A stretch of DNA of 64,000 bases, from positions 50,125-114,124 of the forward strand of contig NZ_FRCL01000012.1 in NCBI RefSeq assembly GCF_900142885.1. Reading direction: 5' to 3'. The notes below the pieces were generated by a model. That model ran no database searches. It was not told the DNA's origin and saw only the letters and a list, made by a program, of their open reading frames with translations. A program made the translations under genes and the position numbers. This document shows, in pieces, positions 1 through 8,351 of this stretch; position 1 is the stretch's first letter; each line of letters opens with the position of its first letter. The DNA is from Flavobacterium xinjiangense (lineage in GTDB: Bacteria; Bacteroidota; Bacteroidia; Flavobacteriales; Flavobacteriaceae).

Positions 1-515
1 TTTTCACCATAAGTCAGTTTCAGTTTGGCTAATTCAGTATCGATTTCGCGTAAGCGTATTTTTTTATCGTCAGAAAGTAACGCTCCGTTTCTAGAGAAAT
101 TTTTGAATTTTTTATCTAATAATGTAGCTTGTTCAGGCATTAAAGTCAAACTTTCTTTTTGCTCAAAAACTGATTTTACTCTTTTGAATAAATCCGAGTT
201 CAAAGTAATATCGTTGCTGAATTCTGTTAACAATGGCGAAACTTCCTGAGCGATTTTCTGCATTTCGTCTGACGTTTCTGCCGAGTTCAAATTGAAGAAT
301 ATACTGGATAATCGGTCTAGTGCATTTCCCGAAAAATCCAATACTTCTATAGTGTTTGCGAATGTTGGTGATTGTGGATTATTCACAATTGCATCAATTT
401 CGGCTTTTGCAGAGGCAATATTTTCAATAAATGAAGGCTTGTAATCCTCTAGTTTTATTTGAGAAAATGGAGCGGTATCGTATTTTGTATTGAAATGTTG
501 AGTAAGAATTTTCAT
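1..515 (-). CDS. M3 family peptidyl-dipeptidase (Dcp-like), N-terminal part, cut by window edge
   Basis: Reading leftward from the ATG at 515-513 gives about 171 codons without a stop up to the window edge, so only the N-terminal part is present. The sequence has the usual start of M3 metallopeptidases of the Dcp/oligopeptidase A group: a helical N-terminus with the segments PTFANTIEVLDFSG near residue 50 and LNSDLFKRV near residue 103. The zinc-binding HExxH motif would lie far downstream and cannot be seen. Family members cleave dipeptides from the C-terminus of oligopeptides or degrade short peptides. The family call is firm; Dcp versus another M3 subfamily is inference. A TACATTTG box lies upstream. 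Confidence 0.8.
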   Translation of the reverse strand, partial: MKILTQHFNTKYDTAPFSQIKLEDYKPSFIENIASAKAEIDAIVNNPQSPTFANTIEVLDFSGNALDRLSSIFFNLNSAETSDEMQKIAQEVSPLLTEFSNDITLNSDLFKRVKSVFEQKESLTLMPEQATLLDKKFKNFSRNGALLSDDKKIRLREIDTELAKLKLTYGE

Positions 516-563
516 TGTAGTGTCGTTAATTATCATTAGTTGAAATATAATAATTTCAATATA

Positions 564-571
564 CAAATGTA
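564..571 (-). promoter_or_regulatory. Bacteroidetes -7 box for the M3 peptidase gene
   Basis: On the minus strand this reads TACATTTG, matching the Bacteroidetes sigma-A -7 consensus TAnnTTTG, about 48 bases before the ATG. No clear TTG element is visible at the -33 position. A palindrome, TTGAAAT-6-ATTTCAA (540-559), lies in the presumed leader. Confidence 0.5.
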
Positions 572-730
572 GGTATTTATTAAAAAAAAATGGGGTTTCT
601 AAACGGATTGATTAACTGTTAAACTTTATAAAACGTCAGTCTCTGTTGGGTTTAAAATTACCTATATTGTAAAAAAATAATTGGTTATTAAGCCAGTTCA
701 TTATAATAAAGTTAATAAATTAAGTGCGAT

Positions 731-1399
731 ATGAAATATCAAGTTACAATAAAAAGCGCCTTTAGTGTGGATGAAATTGAAGACTATTGGACCAATGACG
801 ATTATATAAAATTACTGGAAAAATTCGATTATCCAGATGCAGACGGAGATACAACTAGTTTAAAAGAGTTATTGTTTATGGCAATTTCTGATTTTGAACC
901 TAAAGAAGCGGCTGTAATCGTATTGACTTATAAATTATCGGAACAATTAAATGAAGGACAAATCCAACAGATTTCTAATGACATGTTTTTAGATAAAGTT
1001 TGTGAAGAATATCCTGAAATAGGTTTGCATTCGAAACTGTTTCACGTCAATCAATTACTTTTCAAGGCTTATAATGGAAAATTCCCTAATGCGAAAGCTA
1101 CTGTTGTGAAATGTAGTTTTACTCCTTTAGAGGATGAAAATGTAAAAGAGTTGTCAAAGGAAGATATTTTAAAACTGTTAAGTAACGGATTGTCTGAAAG
1201 TACTCTTATTAAAAGATTGTTTGATCAGGCGATGACTCAAAATGCTCCATTTCCAGAAGCAGAGGATATACTTTGGGATTTATCCACAACTGATAATGTC
1301 AATTTTACTATTGTCACATCTGAGTATTGGTTAAATAGAGATGATATTATCGCTTCAGAATTTGAAGGCGTTATAGAAGATTCAGTAATTGTAGAATAA
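731..1399 (+). CDS. Conserved-looking hypothetical protein, acidic, 222 aa
   Basis: I do not recognise this protein. It is a complete 222-residue acidic reading frame with no signal peptide and no membrane segment, so probably cytosolic. Blocks of D/E-rich helix alternate with short hydrophobic strands. The N-terminus MKYQVTIKSAFSVDEIEDYW and the C-terminus IIASEFEGVIEDSVIVE look like a folded globular protein. It stands alone between the divergent M3 peptidase gene and the convergent purE, and ends just before a bidirectional terminator. Codon use matches its neighbours, which argues that it is real. No function is proposed. Confidence 0.8.
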   Translation: MKYQVTIKSAFSVDEIEDYWTNDDYIKLLEKFDYPDADGDTTSLKELLFMAISDFEPKEAAVIVLTYKLSEQLNEGQIQQISNDMFLDKVCEEYPEIGLHSKLFHVNQLLFKAYNGKFPNAKATVVKCSFTPLEDENVKELSKEDILKLLSNGLSESTLIKRLFDQAMTQNAPFPEAEDILWDLSTTDNVNFTIVTSEYWLNRDDIIASEFEGVIEDSVIVE

Positions 1400-1420
1400 T
1401 AAATTTATGATTTGAAATAG

Positions 1421-1450
1421 AAAAAAGCTCCGTAATGGAGCTTTTTTTTT
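1421..1450. terminator. Bidirectional intrinsic terminator
   Basis: Perfect 11-bp stem AAAAAAGCTCC (1421-1431) with GGAGCTTTTTT (1437-1447), five-base loop GTAAT, followed by more T. It sits between the hypothetical gene (+) and purE (-) and has a T-run on either strand, so it can serve both convergent transcripts. Confidence 0.85.
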
Positions 1451-1931
1451 ATTTATTGAGAGTTTCGGAGGCAATGTTTACTGCTTCTTTCAATCCTGTT
1501 TTATACAATATGATTCGGTCGAGTACTGCTTTGTTGTGACTTCCTATAATTTGAGCGGCAAGGATTCCGGCATTTTTCGCTCCATTTAGCGCAACTGTTG
1601 CGACAGGAACACCTCCTGGCATTTGAAGAATAGACAAAATACTGTCCCAACCATCAATAGAATTACTTGATTTTACCGGAACGCCAATTATTGGTAGAGG
1701 TGACATAGAAGCTACCATTCCAGGTAAATGTGCTGCACCTCCAGCACCCGCAATTATAACTGATATCCCACGATGATGTGCGTTTTTACTAAAATCGAAT
1801 AATTTTTCGGGAGTTCTATGTGCGGAAACAATGTCAACTTCTGTTTCTATGTCAAATGCTTTTAAGATGTCTATCGCTTCTTGCATTACGGGCATATCTG
1901 ATATGCTTCCCATTATTACGGCTACTTTCAT
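1449..1931 (-). CDS. purE: N5-carboxyaminoimidazole ribonucleotide mutase
   Basis: PurE class I converts N5-CAIR to 4-carboxyaminoimidazole ribonucleotide in de novo purine synthesis. At 160 residues it has normal length. The family motifs are visible: GSISD at residues 8-12, SAHRTP at 36-41 with the conserved histidine, and the glycine-rich AGAGGAAHLPGM at about 61-72. The adjacent upstream purK (same strand, 90-base spacer) supplies its substrate, so the two probably share a transcript. The gene ends next to a shared terminator. The presence of PurK supports the two-step bacterial route rather than a class II PurE using CO2 directly. Confidence 0.97.
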   Translation of the reverse strand: MKVAVIMGSISDMPVMQEAIDILKAFDIETEVDIVSAHRTPEKLFDFSKNAHHRGISVIIAGAGGAAHLPGMVASMSPLPIIGVPVKSSNSIDGWDSILSILQMPGGVPVATVALNGAKNAGILAAQIIGSHNKAVLDRIILYKTGLKEAVNIASETLNK

Positions 1932-2021
1932 TTTTATTTATTTAAAGATTAAAAAATTTAAAGATTGAAAAATCATTTAAAACTCAATTAGCTTACTACA
2001 ATTTTTAAATCATTAAATCTT

Positions 2022-3188
2022 TTAATTATTCAATTTATCACTGATTACTCTAATCGTATTCTTAACATCCTCTGCAATTTTTCTTGCTTCAGCAATATCT
2101 TCATTTACTATAGTTACATGTCCCATTTTTCTAAAGGGACGCGTTTGTTTCTTTCCGTAAATGTGTGGCGTAACACCGTCCCATCCTAATATTTTTTCTA
2201 TATTTTCATATATGACATTACCTGAAAAGCCTTCTTCCCCAACCAAATTTACCATAATTCCTGCTACTTTGCTATCCGTTTTTCCCAGAGGTAAATTAAG
2301 AATGGCACGCAAATGGTTTTCAAATTGTGAAGTATAGCTGGCTTCAATAGAATAATGTCCTGAATTGTGTGGACGAGGAGCCACTTCGTTTACTAAGATT
2401 TCATCCTCTTCTGTTTGAAACATTTCAACGGCCAATAATCCTACGTGATTGAATTTTTCGGAAACGGTTAAGGCAATTGTTCTTGCTTTCTCGGCAACTT
2501 TATCATCAATTCTGGCTGGGCAAATCACATATTCTACTTGGTTTGCTTCAGGGTGAAATTCCATCTCAACCACAGGATATGTTTTAATATCTCCGGATGG
2601 ATTGCGGCAAACAATAACGGCTAATTCATTTTTGAACGGAACCATTTCTTCTGCAATGCATTCTACATTAGCTAAATTGTCTAAATCCGAGATTTGTCTA
2701 ATTACTTTGACTCCATTTCCGTCATAACCAAATTCCGTACATTTCCATACGAAAGGTAATTTTAGTTTAGAATCAAGAATATCAAGAACTACGCTTTTTA
2801 GATTTGGGAATCGTTTGTAATTTGCAGTTGGTATACTATGTTGGATATAAAAATCTTTCTGAATTCCTTTATTTTGAATAAGTTTCAGTGTTTTAGGAGA
2901 AGGATAAACTTTCAATCCTTCATCTTCTAGTTTTGCTAAAGCTTCAAGATTAACCAGCTCGATTTCAAAAGTCAAAACATCAACTAACTTTCCGAAATTG
3001 TAAACAGTTTCGAAATTCATTAAGTCGCCTTTGAAAAAATGGTCACAGGCTATTTTGCAAGGCGCTTCATCACTTGGATCAAGTACATAAGTTTGTATGT
3101 CGAATTTTCTGGTATCAAACAACAGCATTTTGCCGAGTTGTCCGCCACCGAGAATTCCCAGTTTAAAATCGGAAGAAAAATAGTTCAT
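2022..3188 (-). CDS. purK: N5-carboxyaminoimidazole ribonucleotide synthase
   Basis: PurK makes N5-CAIR from AIR, bicarbonate and ATP in purine synthesis. It is an ATP-grasp enzyme of typical length (388 aa). The dinucleotide-fold motif GILGGGQLGKM lies at residues 11-21. The central ATP-grasp part has the VKVIRQISD and CIAEEMVPF strands, and the metal/substrate region reads VNEVAPRPHNSGHYSIEA near residue 275. It is the first gene of the purK-purE pair. A TATCTTTG box lies 36 bases upstream of the ATG. Confidence 0.96.
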   Translation of the reverse strand: MNYFSSDFKLGILGGGQLGKMLLFDTRKFDIQTYVLDPSDEAPCKIACDHFFKGDLMNFETVYNFGKLVDVLTFEIELVNLEALAKLEDEGLKVYPSPKTLKLIQNKGIQKDFYIQHSIPTANYKRFPNLKSVVLDILDSKLKLPFVWKCTEFGYDGNGVKVIRQISDLDNLANVECIAEEMVPFKNELAVIVCRNPSGDIKTYPVVEMEFHPEANQVEYVICPARIDDKVAEKARTIALTVSEKFNHVGLLAVEMFQTEEDEILVNEVAPRPHNSGHYSIEASYTSQFENHLRAILNLPLGKTDSKVAGIMVNLVGEEGFSGNVIYENIEKILGWDGVTPHIYGKKQTRPFRKMGHVTIVNEDIAEARKIAEDVKNTIRVISDKLNN

Positions 3189-3223
3189 CGTTATATTGAA
3201 ATTTATCTTTAAAATTGATTTTA

Positions 3224-3231
3224 CAAAGATA
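3224..3231 (-). promoter_or_regulatory. Bacteroidetes -7 box for purK-purE
   Basis: Minus-strand TATCTTTG matches TAnnTTTG and lies 36 bases upstream of the purK ATG. The upstream -33 region is AT-rich without a clear TTG. Confidence 0.55.
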
Positions 3232-3302
3232 CTTTTAAATGAGTAATAATAAAAAAATACGACTTGTAAAATAGTCAGATAAGTATTTCATCATTGTGAA
3301 AA

Positions 3303-4946
3303 TTATCTTCTCACAATTATTTTTTTGGAAAAATTCCCGTTGGCAGTCTCGATTTTTAAATTATAAAATCCTGTCGCTAGATTTTCAACATTGATTGAAA
3401 GCTGGCTGGTGCTTAAAGGGTTTTTATATTTCCCAATAAATTTTCCGTCTATTGAGTAAATAGAAATCGAATAAATGTCATTGTTATTTGGTGAATTAAT
3501 GGTAATTAGTTCCGAAGTTGGATTTGGATAAACGATAACTTCGTAACTGTTTTTGAATTCATTAACGGAAAGTAATTTGTCAGTATAGCAAGTCGAATTA
3601 ACTACGTTTTGAGTTTTGATTAAATCGGCTATTTTGTTATTTGTAAAGCCCGTATTTGTAGTTCGATTGTAGAAAGTCAAGTCTAATGTTTGGTTGCTTG
3701 CTCCAAACCAATCTTGAAGAATTGTACTAAAAACTCTTCTGTTGTCATGCTGAACGGTTCGAACTTGATAGTTATTTGCTAGTACTGCTTCGGATAAATT
3801 GATATTTGTCCCGGAGATTCCAGGATTTATGGCGCTTCCAAAAACAAACATTGGGGCAATTTCTCCATGATCTGTTCCTAAGTTTGCGTTTTCTCCAGCT
3901 TTTCTCCCAAATTCTGAGAAGGTAACTGCCACAACATCATTTGCCATGTTTTGATTGTTCAAGTCCGTGATGAAAGTTGTAATAGCTTCTGATATTTGAG
4001 TCAAAAGATTGGCATGATTACCTAAATGGGCAGTGTTATTTGCCGCTACTTGCATGTCATGCGTATCAAATCCGCCTACTTTTACTAAATAGACTTTGGT
4101 CTGAAGTCCGCCTGAGATAAATCGTGCCACTGTTTTTAATTGATTGGATAAACTGGTATTCGGATATGTTAAAGAATTGGACCCGTTATTAAAGGAATTC
4201 GATATGGTTTGAGCGTACGAATTTGCAGAAGTGTCATTATTGATAATGTATTGAATTAAACCCCCATATTCTGAATCGGGTATATTTGCGGGAGGTTGTC
4301 CGCCTAAACCATTGACTACAGAATAAAATCCTGATAAATCCTGGCCACTAATGTTCAAAGACATTCCGTGTTCAACTTCTCCATGAAAACCTAGCGAATT
4401 GTCACTACTGCCAAGTTGAATTCCTAAAGGAAAGTTTGAGTTTAAATAATCAGTATAATAATTCTCAAGAAAACGACCAGTCCATCCACTATCAAAATTA
4501 TTATTGGCCATAGTGCCATCTCCTCCTGTTAGCCATAAATCAGTTGATTTAAAATGAGATTTGTCTTGGGATGGATAACCGACGCCTTGAATAATTCTCA
4601 TAAAACCTTTATCGTAAAGGGATTTAAATCCCGAGAGAGAAGGGTGTAGCCCTACTTGATCGGTTAACGCCAAAGTTGAATCAAGATTAATAATACCATT
4701 TGTCATCCCAATATTATTAAGTTTAATATTCGGTCGCAATGTAGCATAGGTATCATATTGATTGATGGGTACGATGGTGTTTAATCCATCGTTAGCCCCA
4801 GCTAATTGAATTAATACAATTTTTTTTGAGCTAGAGTCAGGGCATGTTGTCATGCCTACTGAATTAAAAAGAGCAAAAACTTCAGTAGGCAATAGTGAAA
4901 GTGCGCTAGCTGTTGAAGTCAATTTAATGAAATTTCTTCTTTTCAT
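3303..4946 (-). CDS. DUF1501 family protein with twin-arginine-like signal and type IX sorting domain
   Basis: This 547-residue protein belongs to the DUF1501 family, which has an alkaline-phosphatase/sulfatase-like fold and no settled function. The N-terminus MKRRNFIKLTSTASALSLLP resembles a twin-arginine signal (RRNFIK, then a weakly hydrophobic stretch). Family segments include VLIQLAGANDGLNT near residue 44, GFDTHDMQ near 293 and VAVTFSEFGRKAGEN near 340. The last 75 or so residues, from VYPNPTSELITIN to FSKKIIVRR, form a type A sorting domain of the Bacteroidetes type IX secretion system, predicting export to the cell surface or medium. It lies directly downstream of the DUF1800 gene, the usual partner of this family. 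Confidence 0.9.
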   Translation of the reverse strand: MKRRNFIKLTSTASALSLLPTEVFALFNSVGMTTCPDSSSKKIVLIQLAGANDGLNTIVPINQYDTYATLRPNIKLNNIGMTNGIINLDSTLALTDQVGLHPSLSGFKSLYDKGFMRIIQGVGYPSQDKSHFKSTDLWLTGGDGTMANNNFDSGWTGRFLENYYTDYLNSNFPLGIQLGSSDNSLGFHGEVEHGMSLNISGQDLSGFYSVVNGLGGQPPANIPDSEYGGLIQYIINNDTSANSYAQTISNSFNNGSNSLTYPNTSLSNQLKTVARFISGGLQTKVYLVKVGGFDTHDMQVAANNTAHLGNHANLLTQISEAITTFITDLNNQNMANDVVAVTFSEFGRKAGENANLGTDHGEIAPMFVFGSAINPGISGTNINLSEAVLANNYQVRTVQHDNRRVFSTILQDWFGASNQTLDLTFYNRTTNTGFTNNKIADLIKTQNVVNSTCYTDKLLSVNEFKNSYEVIVYPNPTSELITINSPNNNDIYSISIYSIDGKFIGKYKNPLSTSQLSINVENLATGFYNLKIETANGNFSKKIIVRR

Positions 4947-4977
4947 GATATGTCTTGTTTTGTTATTAATAAATAAA

Positions 4978-5031
4978 CTAAAACAGTCGAGATTCGGGGT
5001 CTCTTAATACCTTGGTCGCTAATTTTTTTTT
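4978..5031 (-). pseudogene. Relic of a second DUF1800 3' end
   Basis: The minus strand encodes LATKVLRDPESRLF followed by TAG, closely matching the tail LVTKILRAPESQMF and TAG of the DUF1800 gene that ends at 5102. Over 45 aligned bases ending at the two stop codons, 36 are identical, and 10 of the last 17 residues agree. Reading further upstream in this frame meets a stop within about 30 codons, so only a tail fragment survives. It looks like the remnant of a duplicated DUF1800 gene or a local duplication of its 3' end. Confidence 0.7.
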
Positions 5032-5101
5032 GAATAGTGCTAAAATAATAGAGATTAAGTTCTCTTAAATATATTGATTTTAAATGGAAATTTGAAATAA
5101 A

Positions 5102-6754
5102 CTAGAACATTTGAGATTCGGGAGCTCTTAATATCTTGGTTACTAGTAGCTTTAATCGGGATTCTACGACTGTGTTACTATTGGTACTGATAAAAGTATT
5201 CCATGCTTCACTCCAATAATAATTAGTGAGGCCCTGAAGGAGGAAAGAATTCATAAAATAGTTAATGCGATCAGCACTGGCTTCCTGAGCGAAAAGTGCA
5301 TTGCATAACTCGGTAGTTAATGCAATAGGGTCTGACGGGTTTGATACAATTCCACCATTTTTTAATACATCTGAAATATTTATTTTAGCAGCAATAGTAC
5401 TGTTGCCACTAATTCTGTTTACTCCGTCGAGTAATGATTCTCCTAATCTGTATTTTGCAATTAAGGTTGAAGATGAAATCCAAATTTTATCATAATCAGG
5501 AGCCTGATAATAGGCAGCATGTCCAGCTACGTTTTCAGGATTAAATAGTCCCATGTTAGATTTTGTGAGAAATGTATTGTATACAAAATCATTCCAAAAA
5601 GGACCGTAGAATTCTAAAGGTTTAGAAGAAGGATTCGGTATAGCGGCTTGTAAATAAGTGCATATTTCTGATAGTTGTTGAATAGGGGATTTTATTGTTC
5701 CTCCAATAGTTTCGTCAGTTGCATTGCTGTCATCTAAATCATAAAAATGTTGGCTTTCTAATAATTTTCTAATAATCGGAACAATTTCATAGCCATTGTC
5801 ATAGAGATTTTGTGCCAGAGGATTTATAATGTCATTTTCAACCTCAGGGGAGATGTTGCTTTTTACAAAGTAGGTATATATCTTTCTACAAATATTTTTG
5901 GCTGTAGCCGGTTGGTTGAAAACCATTTCAATGTAATTGTCTAATTCAGTATCCATCGAGGCAGCATCAGTCGCAGAAGTGATTATTTTGCTGTTAAAAG
6001 CGCCACTAAAGGATTTAGAACTGGTGTTGTGATCGGAGTATTGATTGTACCCTCTTGGTATTCCAGTTTCAGTGTCAATTAGGGTTCGGTCATATTTTCT
6101 CTTAAATCCAGTTAATATTCTTGCGGCTTGCACAATATCAGATTCCGTATAATTGGTGTAATTTCCAGGTGCAATTTGAACTCCTTTGCCAATGGTAAAT
6201 AATTCGAGAAACTCACGTGCGTAATTTTCATTTGGAGAGCCTTTTACATTTGAAGTATTATTCAAAAAGCAAAGCATCGAATTATTAAGTGTCATCTTTT
6301 TTGCTAACTTTTTGTAATTCCCGTAAGAATAAAATAAAAGCAAGCGGATATAGTCATAAAATTCAGTTGAAGACCCAAATACATCCGTATTTTTTATAAC
6401 GGTAAATCGGGTGGAAAGAAAATGAGAAAGTTTGAATTTAAGTGTGGGAGTATTAATAGCATTATACCACCACCAGCCGGTTACAATCGTACCTTTACCA
6501 TATTGATTAGCAAATGAGGTGGCTAAATTTGTAGATTCTGTCCAAAAACCGTCTGGAGCAGATGTCGGAGTAGGGTCGTAAGGAAGGCTCAAAGGGAGTG
6601 GGTTATCAATCAATAGTAAATCTAAAGCTTGGTTTGAATTTAATTTAGCGTATTGGTCTATCAAGGCCTTGGTGTACACAAATGTGGCTCTTCGCAACAA
6701 GTGTTTAGCGTTTTTTACACCTAAAACTGTAGTATTTGGATTTAGTGAAGCCAT
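5102..6754 (-). CDS. DUF1800 family protein
   Basis: A 550-residue member of the DUF1800 family, found widely next to DUF1501 genes and without a known activity. Recognisable segments are AKHLLRRATFVYTKALIDQY at residues 17-36, NENYAREFLELFTIGKG near 175, DIVQAARILTGFK near 207, and LLESQHFYDLDD near 330. The C-terminus LVTKILRAPESQMF is typical for the family. There is no obvious signal peptide at the chosen ATG, unlike its DUF1501 partner. It precedes the DUF1501 gene on the same strand (155-base gap), so the two are probably cotranscribed. Function unknown; the pair may form a complex, which is inference. Confidence 0.88.
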   Translation of the reverse strand: MASLNPNTTVLGVKNAKHLLRRATFVYTKALIDQYAKLNSNQALDLLLIDNPLPLSLPYDPTPTSAPDGFWTESTNLATSFANQYGKGTIVTGWWWYNAINTPTLKFKLSHFLSTRFTVIKNTDVFGSSTEFYDYIRLLLFYSYGNYKKLAKKMTLNNSMLCFLNNTSNVKGSPNENYAREFLELFTIGKGVQIAPGNYTNYTESDIVQAARILTGFKRKYDRTLIDTETGIPRGYNQYSDHNTSSKSFSGAFNSKIITSATDAASMDTELDNYIEMVFNQPATAKNICRKIYTYFVKSNISPEVENDIINPLAQNLYDNGYEIVPIIRKLLESQHFYDLDDSNATDETIGGTIKSPIQQLSEICTYLQAAIPNPSSKPLEFYGPFWNDFVYNTFLTKSNMGLFNPENVAGHAAYYQAPDYDKIWISSSTLIAKYRLGESLLDGVNRISGNSTIAAKINISDVLKNGGIVSNPSDPIALTTELCNALFAQEASADRINYFMNSFLLQGLTNYYWSEAWNTFISTNSNTVVESRLKLLVTKILRAPESQMF

Positions 6755-6970
6755 AGTTGTACGATTTTCATTATCCTTTACTTAAATTTAGCTATAAATA
6801 AATTTGATACAATATTTTTTCGATTAACAGATTACAATACTCGTCTAACTGTTTGTTTTTTAGAAAAGTATATGTTTTTTTTAAGATTTTTAATCTAAGT
6901 TTTATAATTGTGTTATTAGGATAATTAGCGCATTCGATAGTACACATACAAAATAATGCCCATTTATCAA

Positions 6971-6997
6971 TTGTCAAATTCGAATTCTGTATCTTTG
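6971..6997 (+). promoter_or_regulatory. Bacteroidetes promoter for hpt
   Basis: TTG (6971-6973) and TATCTTTG (6990-6997), spaced by 16 bases, match the Bacteroidetes -33/-7 pattern. The promoter lies inside the longer possible reading frame, which is why the hpt start is placed at 7022. Confidence 0.75.
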
Positions 6998-7021
6998 CAC
7001 ATTATTTTAAACACGAAAATA

Positions 7022-7552
7022 ATGATACAACTTCACGATAAACAATTTGTTCCGTTTATTTCCGCTAAAGAAATTGATTTTGCTATTGCTAAAATGGTTG
7101 CGCAAATCGAAGATGATTTTGCTGATGAAACACCCGTATTTGTAGGTGTTTTGAATGGTGCTTTTATGGTCGTTTCTGATTTTATGAAGCTTTATAAAAA
7201 ACCATGCGAAGTGTCATTTATAAAAATGGCTTCTTATGAAGGGACTTCTTCAACAGAAGAGGTTAAGCAATTAATTGGGTTGAATCAAGATTTAACAGGA
7301 CGTTCGGTTATAATAATAGAGGATATTGTGGATACCGGTAATACTTTGGTAGAACTGAAGGCATTATTCAAAAAACAAAATGTTAAGCATTTTAAAATAG
7401 CCACTCTTTTCTTTAAACCAGAAGCATACACGAAAGACATCAAAATAGATTATGTTGGAATCAGAATTCCAAATAAATTTATTGTAGGCTTCGGATTGGA
7501 TTATGATGGTTTAGGAAGAAATTTACCGGAAGTATATAAATTGAAAGAATAA
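7022..7552 (+). CDS. hpt: Hypoxanthine phosphoribosyltransferase
   Basis: This purine-salvage enzyme joins hypoxanthine or guanine to PRPP to form IMP or GMP. The 176-residue protein has the PRPP-binding signature IIIEDIVDTGNTL near residues 96-108 and the conserved VGVLNGAFM segment near residue 40. I chose the ATG at 7022 (MIQLHDKQF) because a good promoter occupies 6971-6997; the frame open from 6956 would put that promoter inside the gene. adk follows after 12 bases, so hpt and adk, both in purine nucleotide metabolism, probably form an operon. Confidence 0.95.
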   Translation: MIQLHDKQFVPFISAKEIDFAIAKMVAQIEDDFADETPVFVGVLNGAFMVVSDFMKLYKKPCEVSFIKMASYEGTSSTEEVKQLIGLNQDLTGRSVIIIEDIVDTGNTLVELKALFKKQNVKHFKIATLFFKPEAYTKDIKIDYVGIRIPNKFIVGFGLDYDGLGRNLPEVYKLKE

Positions 7553-7564
7553 CTACACAACAAC

Positions 7565-8137
7565 ATGACTAACATTGTTTTATTTGGAAAACCAGGAGCT
7601 GGTAAAGGAACTCAAGCCGAGTTTTTGAAAGAAAAATACAAATTAACACACATATCCACTGGAGATGTATTTCGTTTTAATTTAAAGAACGATACTGAAC
7701 TAGGTAAACAAGCAAGAGTGTATATGGATGCGGGTGATCTAGTACCAGATGAACTGACTACTAAAATGCTTATCGATGAGGTAAATAAACATCCGGAAAC
7801 AAACGGAATTTTGTTTGACGGGTATCCAAGAACAATTTCACAGGCCGAAGCTTTAGATGCTTTTCTTGCCACAATTGATTCAAAAGTTGCCGCAACAATT
7901 GCACTCGAAGCGGATGATGAAATCTTAATCCAAAGATTATTGGAACGAGGAAAAACAAGCGGTAGAATAGACGATCAAGATGAAGAAAAAATCAGAAATC
8001 GCTATCAGGAATACAATGAGAAAACCGCTCCTTTAATGGAATATTACCAGGGGCAAGGCAAATTTCATGCAGTAAACGGAATAGGTTCAATTGCTGAAAT
8101 TACCGAAAGAGTAAGTAAAGTGATTGATAATTTATAG
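7565..8137 (+). CDS. adk: Adenylate kinase
   Basis: Adenylate kinase interconverts ATP + AMP and 2 ADP. The 190-residue protein has the P-loop GKPGAGKGT at residues 7-15, the AMP-binding strand ILFDGYPRTISQAEAL near residue 80, and RLLERGKTSGRIDDQDE near 120, which covers a short LID. No four-cysteine zinc finger is present, so this is the short-LID type common in Bacteroidetes. It follows hpt by 12 bases. Its 3' end abuts a dispersed hairpin repeat beginning at 8139. Confidence 0.97.
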   Translation: MTNIVLFGKPGAGKGTQAEFLKEKYKLTHISTGDVFRFNLKNDTELGKQARVYMDAGDLVPDELTTKMLIDEVNKHPETNGILFDGYPRTISQAEALDAFLATIDSKVAATIALEADDEILIQRLLERGKTSGRIDDQDEEKIRNRYQEYNEKTAPLMEYYQGQGKFHAVNGIGSIAEITERVSKVIDNL

Positions 8138-8138
8138 G

Positions 8139-8276
8139 AGCAATTCCAGCTGTACATTACAAGTCCTCGCTAAAAAATTTTTTTTCTAAGTCATAAAAGG
8201 AGCTTCCTGTGGTCGCTCTTTTATGACAAGAAAAAATAATTTTTTTATCTGCGGTCTTTTCATTGCCATCTGGGCT
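8139..8276 (+). repeat. Dispersed hairpin element, copy 1 (long subtype)
   Basis: First of four related intergenic elements. The ends can pair as AGC-AATT-CCAG (8139-8149) with CTGGGCT (8270-8276). Inside is a strong hairpin, GTCATAAAAGGAGC with GCTCTTTTATGAC, around 8190-8226, capped by TTCCTGTGGTC and followed by an A/T-rich tract. Copy 4 at 53752 shares the same layout. It begins two bases after the adk stop and lies upstream of the CNNM gene on the same strand. Confidence 0.7.
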
Positions 8277-8351
8277 AAAATCCAAGTGGTCGATTGATGA
8301 AAGTAAGGAGTGAAAAACAAATTTTGATACATAAACGAATCAACTAAAAAA

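Noticed and set aside
6792..6977. 61-codon minus-strand frame upstream of the DUF1800 gene
   Set aside because: It overlaps the hpt promoter, is rich in Ile/Lys/Leu as expected from AT-rich DNA, and shows no family signal.
6956..7021. 22-residue N-terminal extension of hpt
   Set aside because: A good promoter lies inside it, and the family starts at MIQLHDK.
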